Origin: Heterobilharzia americana
Lineage: Eukaryota > Platyhelminthes > Trematoda > Strigeidida > Schistosomatidae
NCBI GenBank assembly: GCA_944470555.2
Contig: OX104134.1
Location: 56,163,890 to 56,227,889, forward strand
Direction: 5' to 3'
Length of the DNA stretch: 64,000 bases
Part shown: piece after piece, positions 1 to 10,748 of the stretch
Layout of the letters: each line of letters opens with the position of its first letter
How positions within the stretch are numbered: position 1 is the first letter of the stretch
The notes under the pieces: generated by a model
What the model saw: only the letters and a program-made list of their open reading frames with translations
Databases searched by the model: none
What the model was told of the DNA's origin: nothing
Program-made: the position numbers and the translations under genes

Positions 1-2188
1 TGATTCTGTCATTATTAATACTGTTTTCACAAAAAGAAGAAAATATTAGTTTTCTGTCTCACATCTAAGGAAAAAAACCACTAAAGTTTTATTAATTTAC
101 CTAAAGGTTCAGCTAATTAGAATATCCATAATACTGTTTGGCTTCCTATTAGAAATCGATGACAGGCATCTACATTTACGTACAGTCAAATGAAATGAGC
201 AGCTGTCAGGGAGAAATCTCGTTGAAATTTCTCCTAAGTCAAACTCATCCAATAAATTTTCAATCTCACTGAACACAGGCGAAACGTCCTTCACTGGTAT
301 TTTATAGACAAACAAAACAGTCATTAAATGAAGCTTTAATCGTGATCATACACACGGAATGTATTTGTGTAGGCTAATCACATTCGAGCAGGATTTTCTC
401 AGAATATTTCAACTAAAGAAGATGAATTCTCTAGATGAGACTAATCTAGATAGCTTTCATGAGTGAAACAGGAACAATGATGGTTCGAACTTCATTCTTC
501 TTTATTGCATTTATCACGATTTTCAGTTTAGACTTCAGTAGTTCAATAATCTAGTGAACAATGTACTGTTACCAAAATTTTACCTTATCAATTAAGCGCA
601 GAAAATGCGATTACTGGCGTTATCTAGGCTATCATGTTTGAATAATATGATTCTAATTCACGTTAAGTTGAATTTAACATTGTATGTATTTATTTATTTC
701 CTCTGAGCATATTTAGTTATGCGAATCGTTATTATCGCTGTTAGTGATCACATTATCTGCGTCACAGCAATGAGCCTGTTGTTAATTTGAGATAGCCACG
801 GATTGAATGACCGATAAGATCGTCAAGTGATTCACATAAGCAGACACGTAAAATGATTCTGAAGTACAACTCTATGACTGATGATTTATAGTTATGATAA
901 AAACTACGCCTTAACTATGACTATCTTTCTGTATTCTATGAAAATCATTTGGACCTGAATAACACAAAATATTTAACACCGTATGAGACTTAGTTCTGCT
1001 TTGATATACTTTTTAGTATTTACGTGCAGGTACATATTTGGTGTACTACACTAACTACTGTAGTCAATGCTTTTTTCTCATAATGATTTGTGTAAATGTT
1101 GGTAAGTATATTCAAACTAAGTTTGCATTTAAATTCTCGTTATCAAGAGGCTTGTATGTGTGTGTGTGTGTGTGTCCGCGTGACATTGACAGGCTCACTA
1201 CAAGTGTCATACTTTCAATCGATAGTTATTATCGGCTGAGAAGTCCATGCTTAGTTAGTTTCTCGGCCTTAAACTGTGATTTTAGGAACAGGTGCATCTT
1301 CATCGTACAAGGTGTATATTTTATTTGTGTATGCATCCTCCTTTTGCATCAGGATAGACAGATACAAACAGTTGCTTCTATTTACAGTGGTACTAATGAC
1401 AACACAAACAATGATAATATTAGTCATCAAACATGGATTTTCTGACGAGTCATAAAGTAAATGTATTCACTGAAGTCTATATAGGACTCATATATGCATT
1501 TTCCCTAATGCATACAAAGTAGTCCTCTGATATTGCATTGAATTAAATAGAGTTACCAAGCAAGAAGAGAATATTTTGAAGATGGTTGTCACGATAACTG
1601 GATGTCAGTTGAACCACCATTAAAAGTCTTCATAAATCTGGAACACTTTATTTTTTTTCCGGCTACACCCATCGGTTGGCTATCCAGAAATCAACCTAAA
1701 AGTCCAACGGTTAACGACAAGGACAATGAAGTATGAACCAAACTTCAAGATTCCATAAATGAATTATACGTTTGACAAGAATTTTTATATTTTCATATGG
1801 TATTCTCTAGAGGTTGAAAACAGAATTCACTTTGTGATAAGATGAGCTAGTATAGTTACGCCAACTAGAAATGATTCACTAGTTAGGACATTAGACCCAG
1901 GGTATAAACGTCACGTGTTCTTATCCAAGTAGACAAGGAGAAAATAGAAAAATCTGCAATTAGAAAACAGATGGAATTCTTATATTGACTGCTTACCATA
2001 CGCAAACTGATTATTGATGAACATCTATTTATGATTGACACACCTGCCTACTAAGTGGTACTTACAAAAACCTGGACTTAAACTATTCCGATATCTTCAT
2101 TTCAGTGTTTTTTATCATGTGAAGTTTATTACTCAAACAGTTTGTTCTGAATCCCTATATCGCTCTTACCTCACCTTCGCACTTTTAG
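1..2188. other. Upstream intron or flank of UNC5, no exon recognised
   Basis: The first recognised UNC5 exon starts in the middle of the UPA domain, so this stretch should be intron, possibly with an upstream exon I failed to see. I looked on the + strand for the expected preceding UPA residues and found nothing convincing. It contains a (TG)9 microsatellite at 1157-1175. Short open frames here (for example 109-324 on the - strand and 1038-1445 on the + strand) lack recognisable domains. Confidence 0.5.
1157..1175. repeat. (TG)9 microsatellite
   Basis: Uninterrupted TG dinucleotide run. Confidence 0.85.
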
Positions 2189-2362
2189 GAAATACCTTTC
2201 CGACATATATGGAATGGAACGCAAATGTCAACACTGCACTGTGCTTTTTCACTAGAACATTTGGATCCGCATCAGACAACAGTTTCCTGTAAAATTGTGG
2301 TTTACCAGGAGAATTCCCAACTGCAAAGTCAAGTTTTGAAAATTTCCAGCCAAAAGTTTGAG
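2189..2362 (+). CDS. UNC5: Netrin receptor UNC5, internal exon (end of UPA domain)
   Basis: This 58-codon exon is bounded by an acceptor (ttttag) and a donor (GAG|gtacgc) and is open in phase 0. Its first residues read EIPFRHIWNGTQ, followed by STLHCAFSLEHLDP and later TVSCKIVVYQ. This is the conserved UPA segment of UNC5 receptors (QEIPFYHIWNGTQ, LHCTFTLER and a later conserved CK pair in the vertebrate proteins). UNC5 is a single-pass netrin receptor acting in axon repulsion and dependence-receptor signalling; UPA is a cytoplasmic domain that packs against ZU5 and the death domain. A start at the ATG at 2035 would be in another frame and has no UNC5 match, so the splice-bounded exon is preferred. 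The residues that normally precede EIPF must come from an upstream exon. Confidence 0.88.
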
Positions 2363-3335
2363 GTACGCTGATTCAATAACATGCCATAAAAAATCTTTCT
2401 GAGTGAAATGAAATGATTCTAACATCATTTTTTAAGTGTCATTAACAAAGCAGATTTATTTTAATGAGACTTATTTCTTTAAATCTGTCTTCCATTCACG
2501 CTCAAAGACAACCTTAGAGAAGAAAAAGACTGTACCACCAAGGCGTCAAAAAACGGCTTTAATTGGAGTGGACTTCTTTTTGACTGACTGTTTAGTAGAC
2601 TGTCAAAGTTACAGAGTGTATATATTCGTGAACTTCCGTAGCTCATCAGCGTATGTGCGATGTTTGGCTTGTATTCAGAGCTTTATCATTTATTAATCAA
2701 CCAAACGACTGGTTGCGAAACTCACTTTGTCTACTCTGTAGTGATAATCACTGCAAAAATTTGGTAGTATTTCAGTTTAGTACAGTAAGCTTCTCCAGAT
2801 CATGTGGTGCGTGTCTCGGTACTTCTATTCACGAAAGTTGCATCACGGTCATCTACTTAACGTTGTCCATTTCCCTTAAGAATCCAATCTAGCTATATAT
2901 ACATATACATAGAGTACTTTCGAGATTTTTTTTCCATTTTAGTGATCAGTTACTTTGCATTCACACATTTTTGCTACAAGTTACAGGAAATTTAAAACTA
3001 AGTACGCACATAGATGAGACTTCAATCTTAAGAACATAATATGAATATAGCAATTTGGAGTGGACAAATTTTCTGACACAGTCATTTGCTCAGCCTCACT
3101 TTTCACTTCAAATATCAGACAGTGTGGACTATATTGAGGCTAGTGAGTACGGCATAGTGGTATCTCCGAAAGTGTCAGTATACTCGAAAATGTAGCTAAT
3201 TCAACCGAATTCGCAAAAGGCACTCCCAGAATGTTGTCAGTCAACTAAGTTTATCTGAATACACGTTTCCTGAATAATATAACCTGATTATTTTCATCCA
3301 TGAATCCTTCTATTTCGTTAAAAACAATTTCACAG
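2363..3335 (+). other. UNC5 intron
   Basis: Inferred intron between the UPA exon and the linker exon. It starts gtacgc and ends tttcacag, phase 0. I see no repeat or coding signal in it. Confidence 0.7.
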
Positions 3336-3436
3336 ATTTCAAATTCCTCTCAACTGAAGTCCGGAACTTCAAGAACAAGATTCTCTAGCCCTGAAGACGG
3401 CGGTTCAGAAGTCCACCACTCACCTATTTCATACAG
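3336..3436 (+). CDS. UNC5: Netrin receptor UNC5, internal exon (UPA to death-domain linker)
   Basis: This 101-nt exon is flanked by tttcacag and CAG|gtaaat. Only phase 0 is open: the other two frames hit stops. It encodes about 34 residues rich in Ser, Thr, Arg and Pro (for example SGTSRTRFSSPEDGG), with no domain, as expected for the flexible linker before the death domain. It leaves two bases (AG) that are completed by the first base of the next exon. It is called from splice signals, a unique open frame and phase agreement with both neighbours rather than from sequence identity, so it is less certain than the exons around it. Confidence 0.68.
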
Positions 3437-6400
3437 GTAAATTTTTCATTCGCAACATTTTAAGTGAATGGAATGAAATAAATTTTTTTCTCTTCAAATT
3501 GTGATCATTACAATATGTCACTGTATTTTATTCCATGTCGTAATTATCATAAATCAAGGGTAATTGTGATTAATCTCAAAAAATATGGAGACATTTTTCG
3601 TCACTAAATCCAAATTCAATTAAAAAAAATCAAAATCAGCATGAACAATGATTAATTCCATGAATCGTGCTGGAATTCTAATTGATGGTTTTCGAGTTAT
3701 TGCACCGATGCTCTATTAGTAGTAGCCATCATTGGATATTTTACGTGCAATTCTCGTAAATGTATTCATACCATACCTGGTTATTTTACCTGCCTATATT
3801 ACCTTTCAGATGAGAATACTGGTATAAATTGTAATTTTCCTGAGGACTCTGAGTGAATGCCAAATAAACTTTTTGGACACTAGAGAGCGTTTATTGCAAT
3901 GTACAGTATAAATCACCAAAAAGAATCAAAAGGTTCTGGGAAAAGTGTTCATGTTTCTTCTTGTTACAAGTTCAAATAAGATTCTAACTTATATATAAAG
4001 TAACTAAAATTTTTTCTAGAAAGAAGCTTTCGAAAATGAATATGATTCAATTTTATTTCATATATCACTAATTTTAATCAAGGAAGATCACAGATGACCA
4101 GTGATTAACTGAACTTCTTAAGTCGTCAACTTAAGTTTCTCATCCATGTATATGACCATTTTCTTTTGCTACCAAAATAAAAAACAATAGCTACGAAACA
4201 AAAATTAAAGGCACAAAACTGGCTAAAATCCTCCAATTTTCATTTTCTTCTTAACAAATGTATATACTTGAGTTGTTCAAATGAGGTCAGATTACCTATC
4301 ACTATGGATGTTGGGGTTAGGGCAACAATTAAAGGGTATGACTGTATGTAATGGCTGTATGTCCACTGAGACAGATTAGGTAACGGCCTAAAATGTTCAA
4401 CCAATTACAGTTGCTCACAATCTATTCACTACTTCTCGACTAGATTATCATCAGCTTTTAGTTTGCAATACACAGGTTATTCGAAGTAAGTTGAAGAAGA
4501 GTAAATCTTCGGTTAGTGGTAAGAACTAACCTATCTCCAGTTTTTACTGCCAAGTTGTAATAGGGTATTACCACCGATAACGAAATAAAATTTAGTTAAT
4601 TTAATTTTTTTTGGCGGTCATTATGAATAGAATTGATTTATCAAACTTGAACACACACACACACTGGATACATTGCCTTTCACTTAGTAAGTTGACTTGC
4701 TTCCAGTTTACAGATACTCTCTTCCCTATGAGTCTCTTGCTTACAATAAATAGATTTCCAAAAAGAAAACTTATTTGTACCTGTTTTGGTGACGAAAGTA
4801 AGTCCAGTAATTAAATTACGACGGAACAAACTGATAATAAAATTGCTCTGCTTGTTTCAGTGGTGTTTTTAATATCTATTGAAGTGTATGGCGAATGTTT
4901 AATGACTGCGAAGTTTAGGCTTATAGGCGCAAACAAAGTAGTCATAAACGCTTCAAGACGAGACGATGAACTAAACAGTTAACCATTAATGAAGTAAACT
5001 TGCTCGGATGCCGCATACATAACCATAAATTCAGAAACTCATGTCCTAAATTATCTAGATATTTCTTATGACTGCTCTGCTGCATTCTCATCTGCATTAC
5101 CTGTTTAAATTGAGAGGAGAAAAACCACTAGTTAGTGGTTCCCTTTTCTTTTCACTCACTCACTGATAGATCTACATATTGTCTGATACTGTTATGGATA
5201 GAGTTCACTTCTGTATTTTAAATGAAATGAAAAACGGGAAATAACTTTTACTGGAGAATATGAAATAGTGTAGAAAAGATAAACATGCACTAAATGGATG
5301 CGATTTTACCACTTTGCATTCATTCTATTTCGTCTGACTTGCTACGTATGGGAAATTTCGGTTTCAATGAAGAACAGTCCTAAACAAGAAAGAAATTTTG
5401 TTTAAGTCTACCTGACATTTATCTACAGAGTGTGGAAAATAGATGCATGGTTGCAAATTAAATAAGTTGAAACTTTCAGACGACAGTATCAACTCGATTT
5501 CATGCGTCAAAGTTTATCACTAACACCGGTAAAATAATTACCACGAAATATACACCACTGAAAGAATATTTTAAGTTTTTCTTGGACTCTTACGGAGACT
5601 ACTTCCTTAACCGCTCTCAGAAACGGGATTTTTAGCACTGACATCAAACTTAATAGCCTAGTAAATTGTCTGAATGTATATTCGGTTTTGAAAGATTTGT
5701 TCATCAGTGTCTCAAAAGTCATCCCTCTCTAAGTTCAGCTAAAAACTTCGGTTTTCTACTGAGCTTACCCTTCCAACTAGCTTGTAAAACTACCTCATAC
5801 TTGCCATGATGCGAATTCGAGGTGAAACTGTGCAAAAATGCTAATATTATCAATATATGAATATCCACTTGGTTACACTTCTTCATTCCTTTCTGTCTAC
5901 AGGGTTCATCTTCACCAACAAAATATGTAGGCAATACACCTTAACTTTCTATGAGATCTGAAATGTGCTGCTTCTTGTTGCTTAATATGTTTCATTTTGT
6001 GGGTCTTTGGCAATTTGTCGATCTCACCCTCCAGCTGATTGGCCAATTTAACTGTTTTAATGAAAGCTGTCTCATAAGGGTAAATTTATATGTTTAGTCA
6101 ACTTCAAGCAACTGTGAAGATGTGTAGCTTATAAATACCCAAAAAATTCGTCATTTTGATAGAGATGAAACTTAGTTCTGTTTCCTGAATCGCAGTACAC
6201 ATTGATCTCTACACTGTCTGATAAACTGTGAAAGTAAAGGCCAGTCTGATACTGATTTAAGTAACTTACGTGATCCGTTATGGTCAGTTACAAAACTTTC
6301 TTTGGTACATTACTACTCTAGCATGATCCAGGCTTGGCAACAGCAATGTCCTGTTTGTCGCTTAATCACCTACTTGTCCTTTACCAAGCTAATTTCCAAG

Positions 6401-7967
6401 ATACAGAACTTTCATTTTTAACGTTACCTTAGTTGACAGCTGATAAATAAAGTATTTTGAATATTGCCTGAGCGGACTGGCTGCTCAGCCAACAGCTTCC
6501 TTTTGATGGTTAGATTATAATAACTTGTTGATCAACTTCCTCATGTAGGCTTAAATTTTTTGACAACGCCATAAACTGATACATATTCTTGAGCTTAACA
6601 CCCCACCCATGATAGTCTCTGGATTCCTCGTAAGCAAGAAAAGTGTGAAACGATAGAAATATAATCAAGTCAAGTGAGTGCTTGTCTATCTTCTTTCTGT
6701 ATTATTTAAAATGGGCATTCTTCATTTCTTTTGGTCCTGTAATACGTCAGAAATTTACACCTATGACCACACGCTTCACTCTGATAAATCACACCGTATT
6801 GACTAACAGTAAAGAGTACCAGTTTTATCCTAGAGTCTGAAAATTGTTGTTGCATCGCAAAACAGATATGGGGTAATAAATGTGAGTTGCAGTATTTCCT
6901 TGTAGGGTTCTCCAAAATAGATTCCCTACAACCTTCTCGCTTAATTTTTTTTGTTAATTTATTTGTACTTCCAGTTCAAAATGATCAGATTTACTATGTT
7001 TAAGGCTAACGTAGTAGAACATTGAGTCACTTTGTTTAATTAAAACAAGGCAAATGCATTTGTTCACTCAACGAGAAGTTAAATTTTACTAGACCGACAG
7101 AGCATCTAAGAATGAAACCAGCAAATTACAGTCGAAACCGGCTTCGGTCACTGTAAATTAATCAGATATTTATTTCACCCTGAGTAAATTTTTCATTAGC
7201 CTATAAAAGAATAATGGATTTATATTTAGTGCCAGCTCAGTTCATTTAATTTGTGCTGTACATCAATTATTTAACAGTCAAAAACTTGAGGTCATACTAG
7301 CAATACAATTCCTTGGTTAGGACTGTTGTTTTTGTGTTGTCTCTATTGCGGAAAATCAAAAATACAGAATGGATACATATTTATACGAATGCGTTTGTAA
7401 ATGTATATCATTGTCTGTAAAGACGCTTAGATTGCATATTATATCAGCTCTACAGGAGGTGATAATAGATAACTGAGATTATTTTTCTATGTATTTCTGT
7501 TGATCATCATCGATAAATGACTGAACCGTAAAAGAAAAGCGATGTGCACACGAACAAGCTTAGCTTCGTCAGCATATTACATTACATCATGTGGAGTCAA
7601 ATGACATAAGGGTTGATAGGAAGAAATACTGAAAGAATAAAAAGCATACTAAGTGTAATCAAAACATGACAGTTTCCTGTTTCTGATTTCAATGTATACT
7701 TGGATAGTCAAATGATTTGCCTAGATATTTGTGTGCGTTTCCAATATTTCACTTTGTACACAGACATATTTGTTTATGTATTACAAGGAGGCAGCATGAT
7801 ACATGCGTATGTGTGTATTTGTACCATTCAGTGAGTAATAAACACCTCCACGAGTTTTTATGACCGAATAAATTTTTGGACATGTGTGAATATGTGTTTG
7901 AAATACGGTTTTATTGTAGTTCATCTTGCTATATTTCATTTTCACTTTTTGTTGTTTTTGATATCAG
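3437..7967 (+). other. UNC5 intron, 4.5 kb
   Basis: Inferred intron (gtaaat ... gatatcag). It holds an (AC)n run at 4650-4664 and several short open frames (4611-4814 +, 5507-5934 -, 6706-6915 -) with no recognisable domain. I see no retroelement motif in it. Confidence 0.65.
4650..4664. repeat. (AC)7 microsatellite
   Basis: Uninterrupted AC dinucleotide run inside the second UNC5 intron. Confidence 0.85.
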
Positions 7968-8060
7968 ACTACCAGCTGTTGTCACTCAAAAACTTTGTAA
8001 ATTGTTGGAAGGTCGAGACAATGAGTGGCATAAACTAGCTAAACAAATGGGTATGGAAAG
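7968..8060 (+). CDS. UNC5: Netrin receptor UNC5, internal exon (first half of death domain)
   Basis: This 93-nt exon lies between gatatcag and AAG|gtgagt. Its first base completes the Arg codon begun in the previous exon. It reads LPAVVTQKLCKLLEG then NEWHKLAKQMGMER. This matches helices 1-3 of UNC5 death domains (IP..IRQKIC..LD.....DWR.LAQKL.LDR in vertebrates). The Trp after the acidic/Asn pair and the LA.QM.M.R signature are the key positions. The open frame runs on from an upstream ATG at 7876, but those residues are intronic. The exon ends in phase 2 (AG), matching the next exon. Confidence 0.9.
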
Positions 8061-10567
8061 GTGAGTTCGTGATCTCGTGTTACTCCTTTTCACAGATATC
8101 TTCCACTAATCAAAATTCGCCATTTCTTCCTATTCCAGCGGAAACAAACTTCTAGAATATGGATTATTATAATCTTTGTTCTAGCTGTGGTTTGCACCAC
8201 AGATACACTCCACTGTTAACTTGTAACAAGAATTATGATCTTTAATTAAGAAAAAGTTACAGTACGCAACTTCAGCAGCCTTGAACACGTGACAGGAATA
8301 CTCATTCACCCGCTAAGTTTGAATTTCAAAGCCAGTACCAACTAAAACCATTACAAAAATTGGTTATTACTTTCAGAAATTATTCATATTTCCACCTAAT
8401 TTGGACAGGATCTCGAACAAGAGAACTTTGAGGTACCTATTAAATCACAATTAAGCCTGAAAATTAGCCAATATGGAGATTGAGCGTCTATTCTTCATTT
8501 AAACAGAATTATCGTTCCGCATGTTGGTGGTAAACAAGATAAACTGAGGCTTACTGGTTTAGATCTAGACAGATTTTTTAACTCATTCAGATCCAGAGCC
8601 TGAGGCTTTTTGCCGACACATATTTTAATACGACTCTAATCTGTCAACATTTCTGAACAGAAGTAACATAAACATTCCCGTATTAAGAGTTTATGTTTGT
8701 GAGGTGCACTGTCCTTTAATATGACAAAATTTTATGTCACGAATGTTTCTAAACTTAATATATGTACCATCTGTCTTTGCATATCCATGTTGTCAAGTTA
8801 GTTGAAATTTAAAAATTGTACTATGATCATAGGTAAAGGAAGCTAGAAAGCATCAGTCAACACTTTCGAACGGTTATTGTGACATCTAACTTATCAAATG
8901 TGTACAGGGCACTGACTTGGGACACACTGGTAAAATAAAAATAATGCTGCACAGCTGTCGTACAGTAATTAGATGAACAACATGCAAACTTTCGCAACAT
9001 ACACCAACGCATATATGTGAGTTCAGAGGAACCATACCCTCAATTCGCACAAATGAGATGTAAAAAAGTTAAATATCCTTGAAATTGTGAACACAAAGCA
9101 TCACTGTTAACCAGGCAGCTTGCAGCCTCCTTGATATAATAGAAATCATGATTTAAAACGATATAATTAAAGAAAAGATCGAATATGATGACGAGGCTCT
9201 GTCAAGCAGTTAAAATGGAAGAAAAAAATACCTCTGACCAAAGTTGTCTACCTTAATTGATTTCCATAGATTCGTAAGCCATTTTAATAACACAACATTA
9301 TCACATAAAGATATAATGATACATTCTTGGTACTCTCAGAGATTTAAGGTTTGTTCTTGGATTTTTTATTATCAGGTTAGGCGACCTCATCAGCATTTAC
9401 TTCATACACAGGTGGGGCATTTTTAGGTCTTGTGGCTGTTTGTGGAGGATATTTGCCCACCTTGAGAGTTATTGACTTGTGAGTAGGGGTGACCCGCTTT
9501 TCTTTCATATGACGCTGACCTTTATAAGTGTCGTTAATGTTTCGTCATGGCTGTGGATGTAATATCTTATTATTAATTTGGTCCATAGACATCCAGTCGG
9601 CCGGTCCCTTCCTAGTAGCCCGTTAACTCGGTTGATATCCACGTGTCTGCAGACTGTCATTTGATTGAAGTATCACACTTTGAGGAACTCTCTTATAGTT
9701 TTTGAGCTTGCTTGTTGTAATATTTCCAGGTTGTCCAGAGCAAAATTGTGGTTGTGTCCATCTCTATGCATCGAAATCAATTAGGATACATATCATGTCA
9801 TCACTAATGCAGTAACAACACAAGAACAACAATAATTATGGCATCTAGTCATACCGTTCGTTAAAATCAGAGGAATCAAAAATCAATTCAATGCAAATGA
9901 AGAGAAAGCACTGTCTCAACAAAGTCAGACAAGACAATTTTGATACTATCAGTTTTAAAGTTTCTGAGAGTTTTCAGTTTTTATGACCTATGGAGCATAG
10001 TAAATCACCATCTGTCCTACGCAGACATTAAACTCTCATGTTCTTTTTCCATTTAGTAAATTTTCCATATCTCTGATATGCAATATGTTAGCTAAAAGTT
10101 TCAGGCTTAGATTTTATTTTTATTCACGCTCCAAGTAATAAAAAGTAATATGACAACTTTCACGGATATTTTGTAGTTTTAGTGTGAAAAAAGAGTACAG
10201 TTAAGGAGCAAAATAACTGAGTTTTACATTCAAGTACACTATATAATCCGCTGTTTGTTGATAAACTACTCCTAATGTTTAATACTCAAAACTTTCCCTT
10301 GTTTTAACAACAGAGTTTTTGACTGATCAGAATGAATTGGACGTAGCGTCACACGATAATACACAAACTGTTTGTAGCTCATGGTGAGAAGTCTAAGTCA
10401 TGTTTTAGCTCAGACTGATTTATCAACATATATTCCAGTGAAGTTTCGACGACAAATGGTTGTTAACCATAATGCCGGCTCACGAAGCACATCAATATGA
10501 AAATACCACTTTGCATTTCTGTCATATATACTAATCCCACACTGTTTGTTGCAATAACACATTTCAG
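8061..10567 (+). other. UNC5 last intron, 2.5 kb, carrying an antisense PLE relic
   Basis: Inferred intron (gtgagt ... acatttcag) that splits the death domain. A decayed PLE nuclease fragment lies inside it on the opposite strand at 9430-9769. The rest shows nothing I can name. Confidence 0.75.
9430..9769 (-). pseudogene. Penelope-like element, C-terminal GIY-YIG region relic
   Basis: Read on the - strand from 9769, the frame gives HRDGHNHNFALDNLEILQ, then KTIREFLKV, a stop, and later CRHVDINRVNGLLG. The order (His-rich GH.F, D..IL, R.FLE, N.H.D) fits the C-terminal part of the GIY-YIG endonuclease domain at the end of Penelope-like retroelements. In-frame stops show it is dead. The GIY-YIG catalytic start and the reverse transcriptase are not visible next to it. 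It lies antisense inside the last UNC5 intron. The family call rests on motif order only. Confidence 0.6.
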
Positions 10568-10748
10568 GTACATTTTCTATCTGAAATCTCAATCAAGTCC
10601 CACAACAGTTCTTCTAAATATGTGGGAAGCTCGACATCGTGATGAACCAACAGTGAACAACTTAAAGGCTATCTTCTTTGCTATGGATCGGATGGACTGT
10701 GCAAATATATTGGATCTAGATATGAATTCACAAAGTTGCCGTCGCTAA
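10568..10748 (+). CDS. UNC5: Netrin receptor UNC5, terminal exon (second half of death domain, stop codon)
   Basis: After the acceptor atttcag the exon reads YIFYLKSQSSPTTVLLNMWE, then ARHRDEPTVNNLKAIFFAMD, and ends SQSCRR with TAA at 10746-10748. UNC5 death domains carry F..K.SPT..IL.LWEA and a following NL..L...L motif, and end a few residues later, often with a Cys. The match covers helices 4-6. Together the last two exons give a complete death domain of about 90 residues with no frame break, so the gene looks intact at its 3' end. Confidence 0.92.

Noticed and set aside
1038..1445. 135-codon open frame on the + strand containing the TG repeat
   Set aside because: The Val-Cys run comes from the (TG)n microsatellite and the rest lacks any recognisable domain.
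7876..7967. Upstream extension of the death-domain exon to an ATG
   Set aside because: The extension is hydrophobic, has no UNC5 similarity, and is separated from the homologous part by a good acceptor whose phase fits the preceding exon.
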